From the NCBI GenBank assembly GCA_022842065.1, contig JALHQH010000063.1, positions 3,130 to 67,129 of the forward strand: a DNA stretch of 64,000 nucleotides. The letters are read 5' to 3'. The translations under genes and the position numbers were made by a program. Position 1 is the first letter of the stretch. Each line of letters starts with the position of its first letter. A model generated the notes under the pieces. That model saw only the letters and a program-made list of their open reading frames with translations. It ran no database searches and was not told where the DNA came from. This document shows, in pieces, positions 28,211-37,400 of the stretch. This stretch comes from Caldilineaceae bacterium (GTDB lineage Bacteria > Chloroflexota > Anaerolineae > Caldilineales > Caldilineaceae).

Positions 28211-28735
28211 GCGTTCTCGATTAGCTGCTGTTACATTGCGGATTTACCCTGTGGTACACCTGTCGCGTCTGTCTCGCACTATGTCAATAGACCTAAATAT
28301 AGTATGATTTGTTAGTTTACGAAATATTCTTTTTTGTTATAACATATTTTCTTTGTGTGAATAATTAGGCAATTATTACCTGTTTATTTTATAATAAACT
28401 CGCCTTAATGTTGTACCTCAGTTAGCCGTTCTTTGCTGCGCGGCGTGAATCATTCCTGGCCTATATTGGCAAGCGACGTCCGTTTTTAACCGCGCAACGT
28501 CCGCCATGTCCTTGCTGTAAATGGTCCCCGCTTTCAGTGGCGAAAGCGGTCCCAACCTGTTTTACAAAATAGCTGATTGTTGTTTGCCGTGTGCAGTGAC
28601 CTTGTGCCTGATGTGCCGCTCGCGATGTTTGTTGTTGCTTGCCACTTTGGTCGTTATCTGTCCGTCATGTTGCTGTCGGGTACTTTGATGCGCACGCTCT
28701 TTTCTGTTTGTTCTCCATATAGAAGGATAAAAACA
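28211..28735. other. AT-rich gene-free leader region
   Basis: Bases 28280-28420 are clearly AT-richer than their surroundings and include a TATAAT at 28390 without a convincing -35 box. The rest holds no supported gene. A longer reading frame starting at 28577 lacks coding character before the ATG at 28736. The region may be a long promoter/leader for the secreted protein or the scar of an insertion. Confidence 0.5.
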
Positions 28736-29578
28736 ATGCAACTACGCAAATTTTTGGTAATGATCAATAGTTTTGTGCTGATTCTGGCCTTCTGTCTGAC
28801 TGGTTCGGTTGCGCACGCCACCTCTGTTAATGGTGCGACGACCGTTGAGCAGGCCCCGCCGACCGTGTCACCGGCTGTCGCTGTTGATAATGTTAACGAA
28901 CTGTTAGTCTATGATCTGAATCGTGTCGTTACGATCAACGATAAAGGCTTTCCCCATGATCAACCGCCACGCAGTGCTGCTAACGGCAATTGGCAAACAC
29001 CGATCAACTTTGCCCAGGGTACGATGCATTTCCGTGCTGAGATCCGCAGCCAGTCCACCCCCCAATCGATGAAATTGCAATTCTGTATTTGGCAAGATCA
29101 ATTTGTGCTGGAAAGTTGTGGCCCACTGCGCAGCCTCACGGGGACGGCCGGCACCGTTGTGACCTGGAATCAGCCTGTCGCCAAGCTGTGGAAGAAAGAT
29201 GGGCGCACTATTGACTGGAGCCGCGCTCGCATGCGCTATGGGATTGCGATCAAGAATCGGCGGGGCTTGCCGGTCAGTTCATTTCAAGGTTGGAACTGGA
29301 ACGGCGAAAACCCTGCCCTCTGGTACCCCATGAATATGCGTTTCACCGTGGTCGTGGTGGCCAAAGGGAAAACCTTTAGCGGTTGGGCAAATTATCTCGG
29401 TGCTGGGGCGGCCACGGCCGCAACTGCGGAAATAGAGCTGACCGAGGAAGCGTGGGCCGCACTGCTCAGTGATGCCAGCTACGGCTCCAGCCTGACGCTA
29501 GAAAGTGTGACCACGCCGGATAATGACACGCAAACGTTGGCGAATCAACTCTACTTGCCGCTGGTGAGCATGCAGTAG
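28736..29578 (+). CDS. Secreted protein of unknown function with C-terminal YLPLV motif
   Basis: The protein has 280 residues. The ATG at 28736 follows AGAAGGA by eight bases and opens a signal peptide (LRKFLVMINSFVLILAFCLT) with cleavage near AHA-T. The mature part resembles no family I know. It has a mixed sequence with two cysteines that could bridge (FCIWQDQFVLESCGPL). The last residues are NQLYLPLVSMQ. The same motif ends the GH44 protein and follows the signal peptide of the C39-like protease. It is followed by a 30-bp-stem palindrome. Confidence 0.75.
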   Translation: MQLRKFLVMINSFVLILAFCLTGSVAHATSVNGATTVEQAPPTVSPAVAVDNVNELLVYDLNRVVTINDKGFPHDQPPRSAANGNWQTPINFAQGTMHFRAEIRSQSTPQSMKLQFCIWQDQFVLESCGPLRSLTGTAGTVVTWNQPVAKLWKKDGRTIDWSRARMRYGIAIKNRRGLPVSSFQGWNWNGENPALWYPMNMRFTVVVVAKGKTFSGWANYLGAGAATAATAEIELTEEAWAALLSDASYGSSLTLESVTTPDNDTQTLANQLYLPLVSMQ

Positions 29579-29600
29579 TTGAGGCAAGTTGGGTCAATAA

Positions 29601-29664
29601 AAGGGTAAAATAACAAGCAGGGGCCGGTGGTTAACCACTGGCCCCTGCTTGTTATTTTACCCTT
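29601..29664. terminator. 30-bp-stem hairpin with 4-base loop
   Basis: The arms begin aagggtaaaataacaagcag and match at 29 of 30 positions, the exception being a G-T wobble; the loop is ttaa. It starts 22 bases after the secreted-protein stop. Read on the plus strand, the right arm ends in ttgttattttaccctt, so it could terminate transcription even without a clean U-tract. Confidence 0.75.
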
Positions 29665-29837
29665 GGCGCATTAACCCCAGTTGCGACGACCGGGAGAGCG
29701 ATTCCCGCAGCCGCGGTTACCAGCAAAGCGTCAATCTTTATAGATCTACGATAGTTCACAGCGTGTTTTTGCTGGTATACTTACGATCAGGTCGCCGCGC
29801 ACGCGTCCTGCCGTCACCTAAAACCAGGAGCAGCCCC

Positions 29838-30002
29838 ATGCCCACCCAACCCGTCTTAACCATTCGCCAGGAAACCCTGGCCAACGCGCAATACCGCATC
29901 CGCCTCACCCTGAAACGCCCCGGTCAGCCCGACCTGGAGGGCGAGGCGACGATTCGTTTTGCGCTGCCTCCGCTACATGGTAGGCGTTCGCTCGTAGGGT
30001 AG
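29838..30002 (+). pseudogene. Gene stump, N-terminus only (possible CHAT/TPR-protein start)
   Basis: An AGGAG site is correctly placed before an ATG. The 54-codon frame begins MPTQPVLTIRQETLANAQYR and continues as a regular beta-strand-rich sequence for about 45 residues. It then breaks off after EATIRFALPP into a short unrelated tail. The start resembles what I recall of the N-termini of large CHAT-domain proteins in Chloroflexota. The rest of such a gene is missing, so I call it a deletion remnant. The family assignment is weak. Confidence 0.45.
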
Positions 30003-30047
30003 CCGGAGCCGAAACCGGCGGCTGAGTAGGGGTTTCCTGTCGGGGTT

Positions 30048-30056
30048 TGGTATAAT
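30048..30056 (+). promoter_or_regulatory. Extended -10 promoter element of the DUF433/DUF5615 pair
   Basis: TGGTATAAT fits an extended -10 (TGn plus perfect TATAAT) about 50 bases before the DUF433 start. No good -35 is present, which an extended -10 can tolerate. The same nonamer occurs at the promoters at 24780 and 38005. Confidence 0.45.
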
Positions 30057-30104
30057 GGCACCAGAATACGATGCACGACATGCAGAACTGAGCAGGCGGG
30101 CAAA

Positions 30105-30443
30105 ATGGAGATGGTATTAACGCAGGAAGCGCCACCGTTGCAACGCGATGACACCGGCGCGCTGCGGGTGGGAAGCTCGCGCGTTTTGTTGGAGTTAGTG
30201 ATCCAGGCTTTTGAAGATGGTGCAACGGCTGAGATGATTGTCCAGCAATATCCAACGACGACGCTGGCCGATGTCTATAGCGCCATTGGCTATTACTTGC
30301 GCCATCGGCCAGAAATTGATGCCTATCTGGCCGACCGCGAGAGACAGGCACTGACAATTCGCCAACGCATTGAAGCGCACCAAGGCGATTTAACCGCCAT
30401 GCGCAACCAGCTCCTCGCGCGCAAGCAAGCACAGTCGGCGTGA
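30105..30443 (+). CDS. DUF433-family antitoxin-like protein
   Basis: The protein has 112 residues and the DUF433 layout: a short strand region (GALRVGSSRVLLELVIQAFE), then a helix-turn-helix-like block (DGATAEMIVQQYPTTTLADVYSAIGYYLRHRPEID), then a charged helical tail. Proteins of this family are often encoded directly before a DUF5615 PIN-like protein and are regarded as the antitoxin half. That partner follows after three bases. The N-terminal domain probably binds DNA and the tail probably binds the partner. Confidence 0.82.
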   Translation: MEMVLTQEAPPLQRDDTGALRVGSSRVLLELVIQAFEDGATAEMIVQQYPTTTLADVYSAIGYYLRHRPEIDAYLADRERQALTIRQRIEAHQGDLTAMRNQLLARKQAQSA

Positions 30444-30446
30444 CCA

Positions 30447-30797
30447 ATGTTGCGTTTGTTGGCAGATGAAAATTTCAGCGGCTATGTGGTGTGTGGCTTG
30501 TTGCGGCGGCGCTCTACGCTATCATTGGTCAGAGTGCAAGATGTTGGCCTGGCCGAGGCGGATGATCCGACCATCCTAGCCTGGGCTGCGGCAAACGACT
30601 ACATTCTGCTCACCTATGATCGAGTAATCGTGCCGGAATTTCCCTTTCAACGCATTGCGGCACGGCAACCAATGTCCCGTGTTTTTGTCTTGAATGCCCG
30701 GTTGGCGCTACGTGAGGCAATCGACGAGTTGCTCTTGCTTGATGAGTGCAGCGAACAAAGCGAATGGCAAAATCTGGTAGTTTATCTGCCACTGTAG
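30447..30797 (+). CDS. DUF5615 PIN-like protein (putative toxin/nuclease)
   Basis: The protein has 116 residues and begins with LLADENFSG, the acidic N-terminal motif of DUF5615/Mut7-C-like PIN-fold proteins. The second acidic cluster is AEADDPTILAWAAANDYILLTYD, and it is followed by the conserved basic/hydrophobic end. The PIN fold suggests a metal-dependent RNase. It starts three bases after the DUF433 stop, which is the normal arrangement of this toxin-antitoxin-like pair. Toxic activity has rarely been shown for the family. Confidence 0.82.
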   Translation: MLRLLADENFSGYVVCGLLRRRSTLSLVRVQDVGLAEADDPTILAWAAANDYILLTYDRVIVPEFPFQRIAARQPMSRVFVLNARLALREAIDELLLLDECSEQSEWQNLVVYLPL

Positions 30798-30809
30798 GTC
30801 TAAATAACC

Positions 30810-31952
30810 ATGGAATCAAACGCTAAACTTTCCTTCTCCCGCGGCTTCCTGCCCGACCCGGACCCATTACTCCACCTGCCTCCCGGCTGCGAAGCCTGGG
30901 ATGCGCTCGGCGCGGATCTACATAAACTCGTCCTCAGTGACCATCTGCGGCAACGGGTGCTGGCTCTGCCGCCTTTCCCGCTGGACTCACTCCAATCCGC
31001 AGCCCAACAGTGGCGCGCGGCCAGCCTCTTGGCCTATATCAGCAGCCTCTATGTGCTGGGCAGTGGCGGGCCACCGCTGGCGCGCATTCCGGCGGTGGTG
31101 GCGGTGCCTTTTTATGCGGTGGCGACCAAACTGGGGATTCCGCCGATCCTCTCGTATGCGCTGCAGGCAATGCACAACTGGCGACGCATCGACCCGGCTG
31201 GCCCCATCGCAGCGGGCAACCTGACGCTGCTCCACAACTTCCTGGGCGGCATGGATGAGGAGTGGTTTGTCACGCTGCATATTGAGATCGAGGCGAAGGC
31301 GGGAGCGGCGCTGCGGGTATTAGCACCGGCGCAAGCGGCAACCCTGACCGATGACTCAGCCACGATCAGCGCCCATTTGCAGACGGTCGGCGACACCTTG
31401 CAGACCATGCATGACATTCTTGGCCGCATGACCGAGCGCTGCGATCCCTATATTTACTACCACCGCGTGCGCCCCTTTATGTTTGGCTGGAAAGATAACG
31501 CTGCGCTGCCCCATGGGGTTCTCTATGAAGGGGTGGCTGAATATGGGGGCAAGCCCGTACAGTTGCGCGGCGAAACCGGGGCACAGAGCGCGATCATCCC
31601 CGCAATTGACGCAGCGCTGGGCATTCACCACGAGCGGGACGAAATGCGCGTTTACCTGATGGCGATGCGCGACTATGTGCCGCCACGCGATCGCGCCTTT
31701 GTCGAAGCGTTGGAACAGGGTGGATCGATCCGCCAGTACGTAGCAGATCGACAAGCGTCACAGCCGGCGCTGCGGGCTGTCTACAACTATGCCATCGAAA
31801 AGTTGACCCAATTCCGCACCCGCCATATTGAGTTTGCCGCACTCTATATCCTCAAACCAGCCCAGACAAAGGACGCAGTCGGGACAGGTGGCACGCCCTT
31901 TACTTTCTATCTCAAAAAGCACATCAAAGAGACCGATGCCCATTTACTCTAA
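30810..31952 (+). CDS. Indoleamine 2,3-dioxygenase-like haem enzyme
   Basis: The protein has 380 residues, close to the usual 400 for the family. It opens the haem pocket with LARIPAVVAVPFYAVATKLG, and has FMFGWKDNAALPHGVLYEGV, the loop GETGAQSAIIPAIDAALG and GTGGTPFTFYLKK. His339 in FRTRHIEFAALYI lies where the proximal haem ligand of human IDO1 (His346) is found. The reaction is opening of the L-tryptophan pyrrole ring to N-formylkynurenine. No kynurenine-pathway genes are next to it. Bacterial IDO-like proteins can use other indoles, so the substrate is open. It starts 12 bases after the DUF5615 gene. Confidence 0.85.
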   Translation: MESNAKLSFSRGFLPDPDPLLHLPPGCEAWDALGADLHKLVLSDHLRQRVLALPPFPLDSLQSAAQQWRAASLLAYISSLYVLGSGGPPLARIPAVVAVPFYAVATKLGIPPILSYALQAMHNWRRIDPAGPIAAGNLTLLHNFLGGMDEEWFVTLHIEIEAKAGAALRVLAPAQAATLTDDSATISAHLQTVGDTLQTMHDILGRMTERCDPYIYYHRVRPFMFGWKDNAALPHGVLYEGVAEYGGKPVQLRGETGAQSAIIPAIDAALGIHHERDEMRVYLMAMRDYVPPRDRAFVEALEQGGSIRQYVADRQASQPALRAVYNYAIEKLTQFRTRHIEFAALYILKPAQTKDAVGTGGTPFTFYLKKHIKETDAHLL

Positions 31953-31966
31953 TACGGAGCGACAGT

Positions 31967-32027
31967 GATCCACGAAGGTACACGAAGAATTTTGTTCTTC
32001 GTGTACCTTCGTGTACCTTCGTGGATC
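31967..32027. repeat. Palindrome at convergent IDO/PhyH junction
   Basis: A 23-base arm (gatccacgaaggtacacgaag plus two bases) faces a right arm that contains one extra copy of gtaccttcgt. It stands just after the IDO stop and just before the PhyH stop, so it could end both transcripts. The same text forms the end of the glycosyltransferase gene at 22061. Confidence 0.85.
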
Positions 32028-32030
32028 GAT

Positions 32031-32993
32031 TTAACAAATTCGCTGTGCCGGCTGTAACAGGGTGGCGTCCCAGGGGGAGAGTTTGGGCGATGATTCGTGC
32101 CAGTAATATTGGAGGCTGTCATGCGGCCAGTCGGCGTAAACTTCTTCCCAGGTCAGTTTGCAGTGGGGTTTGAGCGATTTCTCTTCGATGGGCTCGTCGA
32201 TGGCCTGATAGCGGGCATCGATCGAGAGGCGGATCTGGTCGGGTACTTGGCTGGGTAAGGCTTTGTGGACGGTGAAACAGGGGAAGGTCAACACGTCGCC
32301 GGCCACAAAGTCGCCTTCGACCCACACCTCTTCGCCAGGGCAAAGTTGGACGGCGATGCCGCCGGCACCGGAAGCTGGTTGGATCGGGATGTAACCCTGG
32401 CGATGAGATTGACGCAGCACGGTCAGCGCGCCCATGGTGCGCGGGCAGTCACCCAGCGGAAACCAGCAGGTCCACGTATTCGGGCTACCCTGGACGAGGG
32501 GAAAATCCTGGTGTTGGGGCGTTGGGTGCATGGCGCGGTGCGCGGTGATCATGCGGGCAATATGGCGCGGGTGGACAAAAACCTCCTGCGTAAAGAGGCC
32601 CCGGTAAAGCGCCAATAGGGCCGGGTGATGGGGTAACTGGTGAAAGCTCTCCAACTTCTGCACATCATGATAGGCGGCGTGGCTGACGCCGATGTCCTTG
32701 CGCATCTCCTCATCGGGCACTTGGTTCAGCGCGGTCAAATTGATCAAACCGCCACTTGCCTCCTGCCCCGGTTGCCGCCAGCCATAACGCTCGACGACGC
32801 CTAACATGTCGGCTCGCACCTGTTGCACCGCGGCCAGAGGCAGCAACCCTTTGAAGAAGAGATAGCCCTCTTCGTCGGCCCGTTGGCGCAGCGCCGCAAA
32901 GTCTCCGGCGGCCAGCAGCGCGCTGGAATCGATAAACCCGATCCGCGTGACCGGTACGCTGACCATGACCGGGGCGGAAGTAATCATCTCCAT
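32031..32993 (-). CDS. Phytanoyl-CoA dioxygenase (PhyH) family Fe(II)/2-oxoglutarate oxygenase
   Basis: The protein has 320 residues. The iron ligands are visible as the HxD pair in TPQHQDFPLV and a distal His in FPCFTVHKALPSQ. The following QIRLSIDARYQ supplies the 2-oxoglutarate-binding Arg. The ATG at 32993 has CAGGAG eight bases upstream; the longer frame to 33038 is unlikely. Family members hydroxylate diverse small molecules and lipids. It faces the IDO-like gene, and both are oxygenases, so a shared pathway is possible, but they are not in one operon. Confidence 0.85.
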   Translation of the reverse strand: MEMITSAPVMVSVPVTRIGFIDSSALLAAGDFAALRQRADEEGYLFFKGLLPLAAVQQVRADMLGVVERYGWRQPGQEASGGLINLTALNQVPDEEMRKDIGVSHAAYHDVQKLESFHQLPHHPALLALYRGLFTQEVFVHPRHIARMITAHRAMHPTPQHQDFPLVQGSPNTWTCWFPLGDCPRTMGALTVLRQSHRQGYIPIQPASGAGGIAVQLCPGEEVWVEGDFVAGDVLTFPCFTVHKALPSQVPDQIRLSIDARYQAIDEPIEEKSLKPHCKLTWEEVYADWPHDSLQYYWHESSPKLSPWDATLLQPAQRIC

Positions 32994-33148
32994 GACATAG
33001 ACTCCTGAAGGATCATTTTTGTAAAGGCGGGTAAGCATTGATGTTGTATACTATAGGCGGCGGCGGCGATTTTGTCCAACAGCTTTTGGGTGGACAGACA
33101 CCATGCTCGCAGTGCCGCGCCCCAATGGCAACCGGACACAAAATTTTG

Positions 33149-33216
33149 CCACAGATGAACACGGATAAACACAGATGAAAAACAAATCATCTGTGTTTAT
33201 CCGTGTTCATCTGTGG
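33149..33216. repeat. Perfect 30-bp-stem palindrome
   Basis: Two exact 30-base arms start ccacagatgaacacggataa and enclose an 8-base A-rich loop. It lies in the divergent gap between the PhyH gene and the zinc-ribbon gene, where no transcript is expected to end, so it is unlikely to be only a terminator. Confidence 0.92.
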
Positions 33217-33341
33217 CTATTGACCCATCTGGTCGCGCGCGGCCGACAATCGAAGTTACAGCAGAAGTTGCAAAGCGATGATATATTTCCCATAGCATAA
33301 CAATCTTTACGCGTGGTTTTCAAAGCCACGAGGAGCGCACA

Positions 33342-33836
33342 TTGGCAAAGCGAAAAAGTATACAATTTGGCAAATTGCCAGCGCAGTACAACTTTATCAT
33401 CAATCCCTATCCCGATCTACGCTTGACTAGTTGTCCGCTCTGTTACGCGAAGACAGGACAACGCAAACGGCCGCTGCTGATTCATATCGATCCCGATCGG
33501 TTGATCGCCCTGAATTATACCTGCCGCTACTGCACGGCGTGCGATCTGTTGATTGCCCACAAACATGAACTAGAGCAGTACCTGACCGCGATGATGGCGA
33601 ACATTGCGCCCGCGCTCATCGGCAACAACTATCTTGTGATCGGGACGGTGGAGAAACAAGGCTGGCAAGCCGGCCTGATCGAGCCAAAGCAGATTGGGGA
33701 AATGGTGGACTATGTTCATGATTTTGCCACCTACTATCAGGAATTACGCGTGACGGAGACAGGCTGGTTTGGGCCAGGCCAAGAGCCGGGCATCCGCCAG
33801 CCGCCGCCGGCGCAAGCGTGGGTAAAGGTTGGGTAA
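33342..33836 (+). CDS. Small protein with zinc-ribbon cysteines, unknown function
   Basis: The protein has 164 residues. The TTG start has GAGGAG seven bases upstream. Two knuckles, CPLC and CRYCTAC about 40 residues later, should bind zinc. A helical middle and a Pro-rich end (GIRQPPPAQAW) follow. I do not recognise a family. No nearby gene gives a clear partner; it is alone between two repeat-rich gaps. Confidence 0.7.
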   Translation: MAKRKSIQFGKLPAQYNFIINPYPDLRLTSCPLCYAKTGQRKRPLLIHIDPDRLIALNYTCRYCTACDLLIAHKHELEQYLTAMMANIAPALIGNNYLVIGTVEKQGWQAGLIEPKQIGEMVDYVHDFATYYQELRVTETGWFGPGQEPGIRQPPPAQAWVKVG

Positions 33837-33857
33837 CCGATCAATTTGAGTTGGCTT

Positions 33858-34011
33858 CTGTCATTCCGCGCCCAAAAAGGCACCCGAAGCGAGGAATCTC
33901 GTGTTACCCAGATCGAGATTCCTCGTCGTTTCACTCCTCCCTAGAAACGCGGACTGAGTTTCTAGGCCAAGCTGATGTTGCCTTGGCAACATCGGTAACT
34001 CGGAATGACAG
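33858..34011. repeat. Cloverleaf-like inverted repeat element
   Basis: The ends ctgtcattccg and cggaatgacag are exact complements 154 bases apart. Between them lie three further hairpins in series: cgaggaatctcg (33890-33925), cctagaaac (33940-33966) and gatgttgcc (33973-33992). The layout of a terminal stem with three arms suggests a small non-autonomous mobile or structured element. The rest of 33837-34402 has no well-supported gene. Confidence 0.8.
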
Positions 34012-34024
34012 GGGTTACCATCAC

Positions 34025-34255
34025 CTAGCGGTTACTAGTCGTACGGACGCGTTCGTCGATCCGCTTGTCGAGAAAACGCTGCCAGCGGTTGCCGATCCAG
34101 CCAGCGAGCAGGATCAGGGCCGCCCCCAAACCCAACGCGAACAACTGCTGTTTGATCCATTCCAGCGGGTTGTGCAGCTGAGGTACCTGTGCGCGCTTCG
34201 GTAGCCGTACCGTGCGTGGATCGTTGGCCGCGTAGCTGAACCGCCTGGGCAACAA
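34025..34255 (-). CDS. Possible small single-helix membrane protein
   Basis: The frame gives 76 residues with one convincing membrane helix (LFALGLGAALILLAGWIG) followed by a basic stretch (RWQRFLDKRIDERVR). The start would be TTG without a ribosome site. It lies between two repeat elements. It may be the end of a decayed membrane-protein gene rather than a working one. Confidence 0.3.
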   Translation of the reverse strand: MLPRRFSYAANDPRTVRLPKRAQVPQLHNPLEWIKQQLFALGLGAALILLAGWIGNRWQRFLDKRIDERVRTTSNR

Positions 34256-34284
34256 AGATGATATGGCAATTCTACACCATCAAC

Positions 34285-34400
34285 ACGAGACATGAGACAC
34301 GAGACACGCGGGTGCCCTCTGGGCGCGAGACACGAGACACGAAGTAGTCTAACCTTCCAGTCTCGTATCTCCCAGTCTCGTATCTCCCAGTCTCGTATCT
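34285..34400. repeat. gagacacga / cagtctcgtat short tandem repeats
   Basis: Words of the gagacacga type on the left are followed by three copies of cagtctcgtatctcc on the right, which are partly complementary to them. The run ends a few bases before the stop of the GH44 gene. Related words occur at 20633-20695 and inside purQ. Confidence 0.8.
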
Positions 34401-34402
34401 CC

Positions 34403-37400
34403 CTACTTCCCCACCATTGGCAGGTACAACTTACTGGTCGGTGCGACGGGGAAGCTGGGGGTGGGGATGACGGCCAGGGTGATCGAGTTGGCGGGCACGG
34501 TGGTGATCAAGGTGCTATCAGCTAGTGACTGGTCAGCCTGACGTATGATGGCGTTGAGATTGGCGGCGCTGTAGCGGTAGAGTTGGGCGACATCGGCGCG
34601 GGTCGCGCTGGCGTGGGTGCCGGTCGCGATGTTCAGGCCGGCGGTGAGCGCATTCGCGGTTTTGTTGATCAACACGATGGTCAGTGCGCCGTCGCTGCTG
34701 CGTTCGGCGGCGTAGATGGCGAGTTGATCCTGGTCGCTGCTGACGGCGCGCACGCTGGTCTCGCCGAATTTACCCCCTTGACCATCATAGTTGCGATAGA
34801 TCCGGAAGGCATAAGCGCCTGGGCCGGTTGAGGTGAAAGTGCCCTCGGTGGTATAAGGGCTGTCAAAGAGCACGCCCAGATCCAAGCCTTCGCGACCAAA
34901 GATGCCCAGCACATCGGCTTGCGCCAGGGCGCCGTTGATGTGATCATAGGCACCCCAGTTATACTCGGTGATCGCCAGTTTGGTGCCGGGGTAATGGGCG
35001 GCCACCCACTCGCGCATGCGCGGCAAGAGGTGCACGCGGTCATAGTCGGCCACTTGCCCATTTTCATCCGCCACCGGCGCATTGGCGATCCAGCTTTCAT
35101 CGACATAGGTGGGATCCCAAAGTGAGCGGGTTGAGCGTAGACGGCGGGCCTGGGTGGCGGCGTCACCGGCCCCGGCTTGGGTCACATCAGTGGCGGCGAC
35201 ATAGTAATGCAGGTCGAGATAGTCGAGCAGGCGGGTGCCCTGTTGTGCTTCGTAGTCGGCCAGCTGTTGCAGATACCAGGGAATCAGCGGCAGATCACCG
35301 TTGGCTTTACGATCAGGGCGCGTCTCCCACGCCTCTTGCTGACCATCAGCGGGCGAGTGCCAGTAGTAGGTCCAGCCGTGGACGACTGGGCCAAGCACTT
35401 GCGCCGCGGGATCCGCCGCTTTGATCGCCGCAGCATAGGCAATGCTATCGGTGCGCAACTGTTGCAGGGTGATCGCGTCTGGGCGCACATCGCGGTGCGT
35501 GCCAAACCAGATATCCGGTTCATTGTCAAGGCTGTAATAACGCACCCCGCCATTGGCCGCAGTGCCGAATTGACTTTGCAGATGGGCAATCCAACCCGTT
35601 GCCCAACTTTCGTTAATTGCAATGCTGGTATCGAGCGGGTTGTTGCCGGTAAAGTAAATGGGTTCACCATTCTGATACGCGGTAATCCCACTGCCACAGT
35701 GGCTACGCTGGGGGTCAGCGGGATCGGCGGCAGCCCCCCCATTCGGTAAGGGCTGGGGCGTGTAGGCATAGGTGCGCGTATCGAAGCTACAGGGGTAAGT
35801 GGCGCTGTTGCCGACCGTGCCAGCAGCCTTGGCCACCCAACCGCTCATCGGCATGGTAATAATTGATTGTGTGCCTGTGCGCCGGCTCTGGCCAATAAAT
35901 TCATCGGCAGAGGTGTCGGCGTACTCGTTTTCAAAGTACCAATCGGGGTTGCCATACATGTCATTTTGCCAGTTGTAGCGTGTGGCCGTGTTGCCACCCC
36001 ACCGCCGCACCGGCAGGTCAATTTCGGCGGCAAAGGCTTCATCATCGGCGTAGTGGATGCCATAGATGCCGTCGCTAATTGGTTTGCGGTCGGCGGCGGT
36101 GTTCACCTGCAAAGTGATATCAACCGGTGGCCGCGGTGTGCTGGTGGCGGTTGGGATGGCGGTTGGGGTGGCGGTTGGTCCGCCGGTGGTACTCGTCGCA
36201 GTTGCGGTACTGGTTGCGGTCGGGGTGCTCGTCGGGGTTGCGGTCGGGGTGCTCGTCGGGGTTGCGGTTGGTGTACTGGTCGGAGCCGCGGCGGTGGCTG
36301 CAAAGATCTGGATTTCGCTCGCCCCATCACAGGGGTACGGGTTGCCACAGTTCGCCACATAAAGATTGCCCGCCCCATCAAAGGCGAGCCCCATTGGGTT
36401 GTCTAGGCCGGTAAAGCCGTCGAAATCCGGTGTGGTATCCGTCAACGGATCAGCGTAGACATGGATCTTTTCGACGTTGTTGGTATCGGCCTTGGGTGCG
36501 GAGACATAGAGCCGACCCTGCGCGTCAATGGCCAGATCATGGGGGCGGTTAAGATTGGGGTAGATCTGGCTGGCAGTAGCGGTGTTGGCCGCGGGGGTAT
36601 TAAAGCGCAGCACACGATTGTTAAAGATGTCGGTGACATAGACATTGCCCGCGCTATCGACCACCACGCCCAACGGGGTGCTAAACAAAGTGTTGCCATC
36701 ACCGGTAAGCGTGGTCTGCCCCAAGACCAGATCCGGCGCGCCATTGGTATTCAGCGGATCGACAAATTTTAGCACCCGCTCATGAAACTCATCGACCACC
36801 CAGAGATCACCATTGGTGTCAACGGCCAGCCCGCGTGGTGCGCCAAAGCCGAGTGGTACATCGGCTTGTAGGGTTAGATCGGCTGCGGTCTGGTCTGCTA
36901 ATGGCTCAGCATCTGGATTACGGAAGATCTGGACGCGGTTAAAATAGGTGTCGGCCACATAGAGATTGTTGGCTGCGTCAACCGCAACACTTTCCGGCCC
37001 ACACAAATTGGTGGCCGTCGGTGTAATCCCGGCACAGCCAGTTTCAGCGTTGTGGGCATAGTTGCCGGTGCCAAAGACGAGATCGGGATCACCACTGGCA
37101 GTGGCGGCATTCGCCCAGCTATAGACCCGATTTTCGCGCCAGGCGGCGACGTAGAGCCGACCATTGGGCGCAACCGCCACACCGGAGGGCCCTTTGCTTA
37201 ACGCCAGTTGCCGGTCGGGGGTGGGATCGAGAAAGGTAGAGGTGACATCCTCACTCACCAGGGCAATCTCATCCAGGTAGTAGGTTGGCTGTGCGCCACC
37301 GGTGGCATCTTGCCAGTAGATCGCCCCAAGCGTCGCCGGTGACCCCATTGCGGCCAGCGGCACGTTGATCTCAGTCCAACTGTTGGCCGTGGCGGTAACA

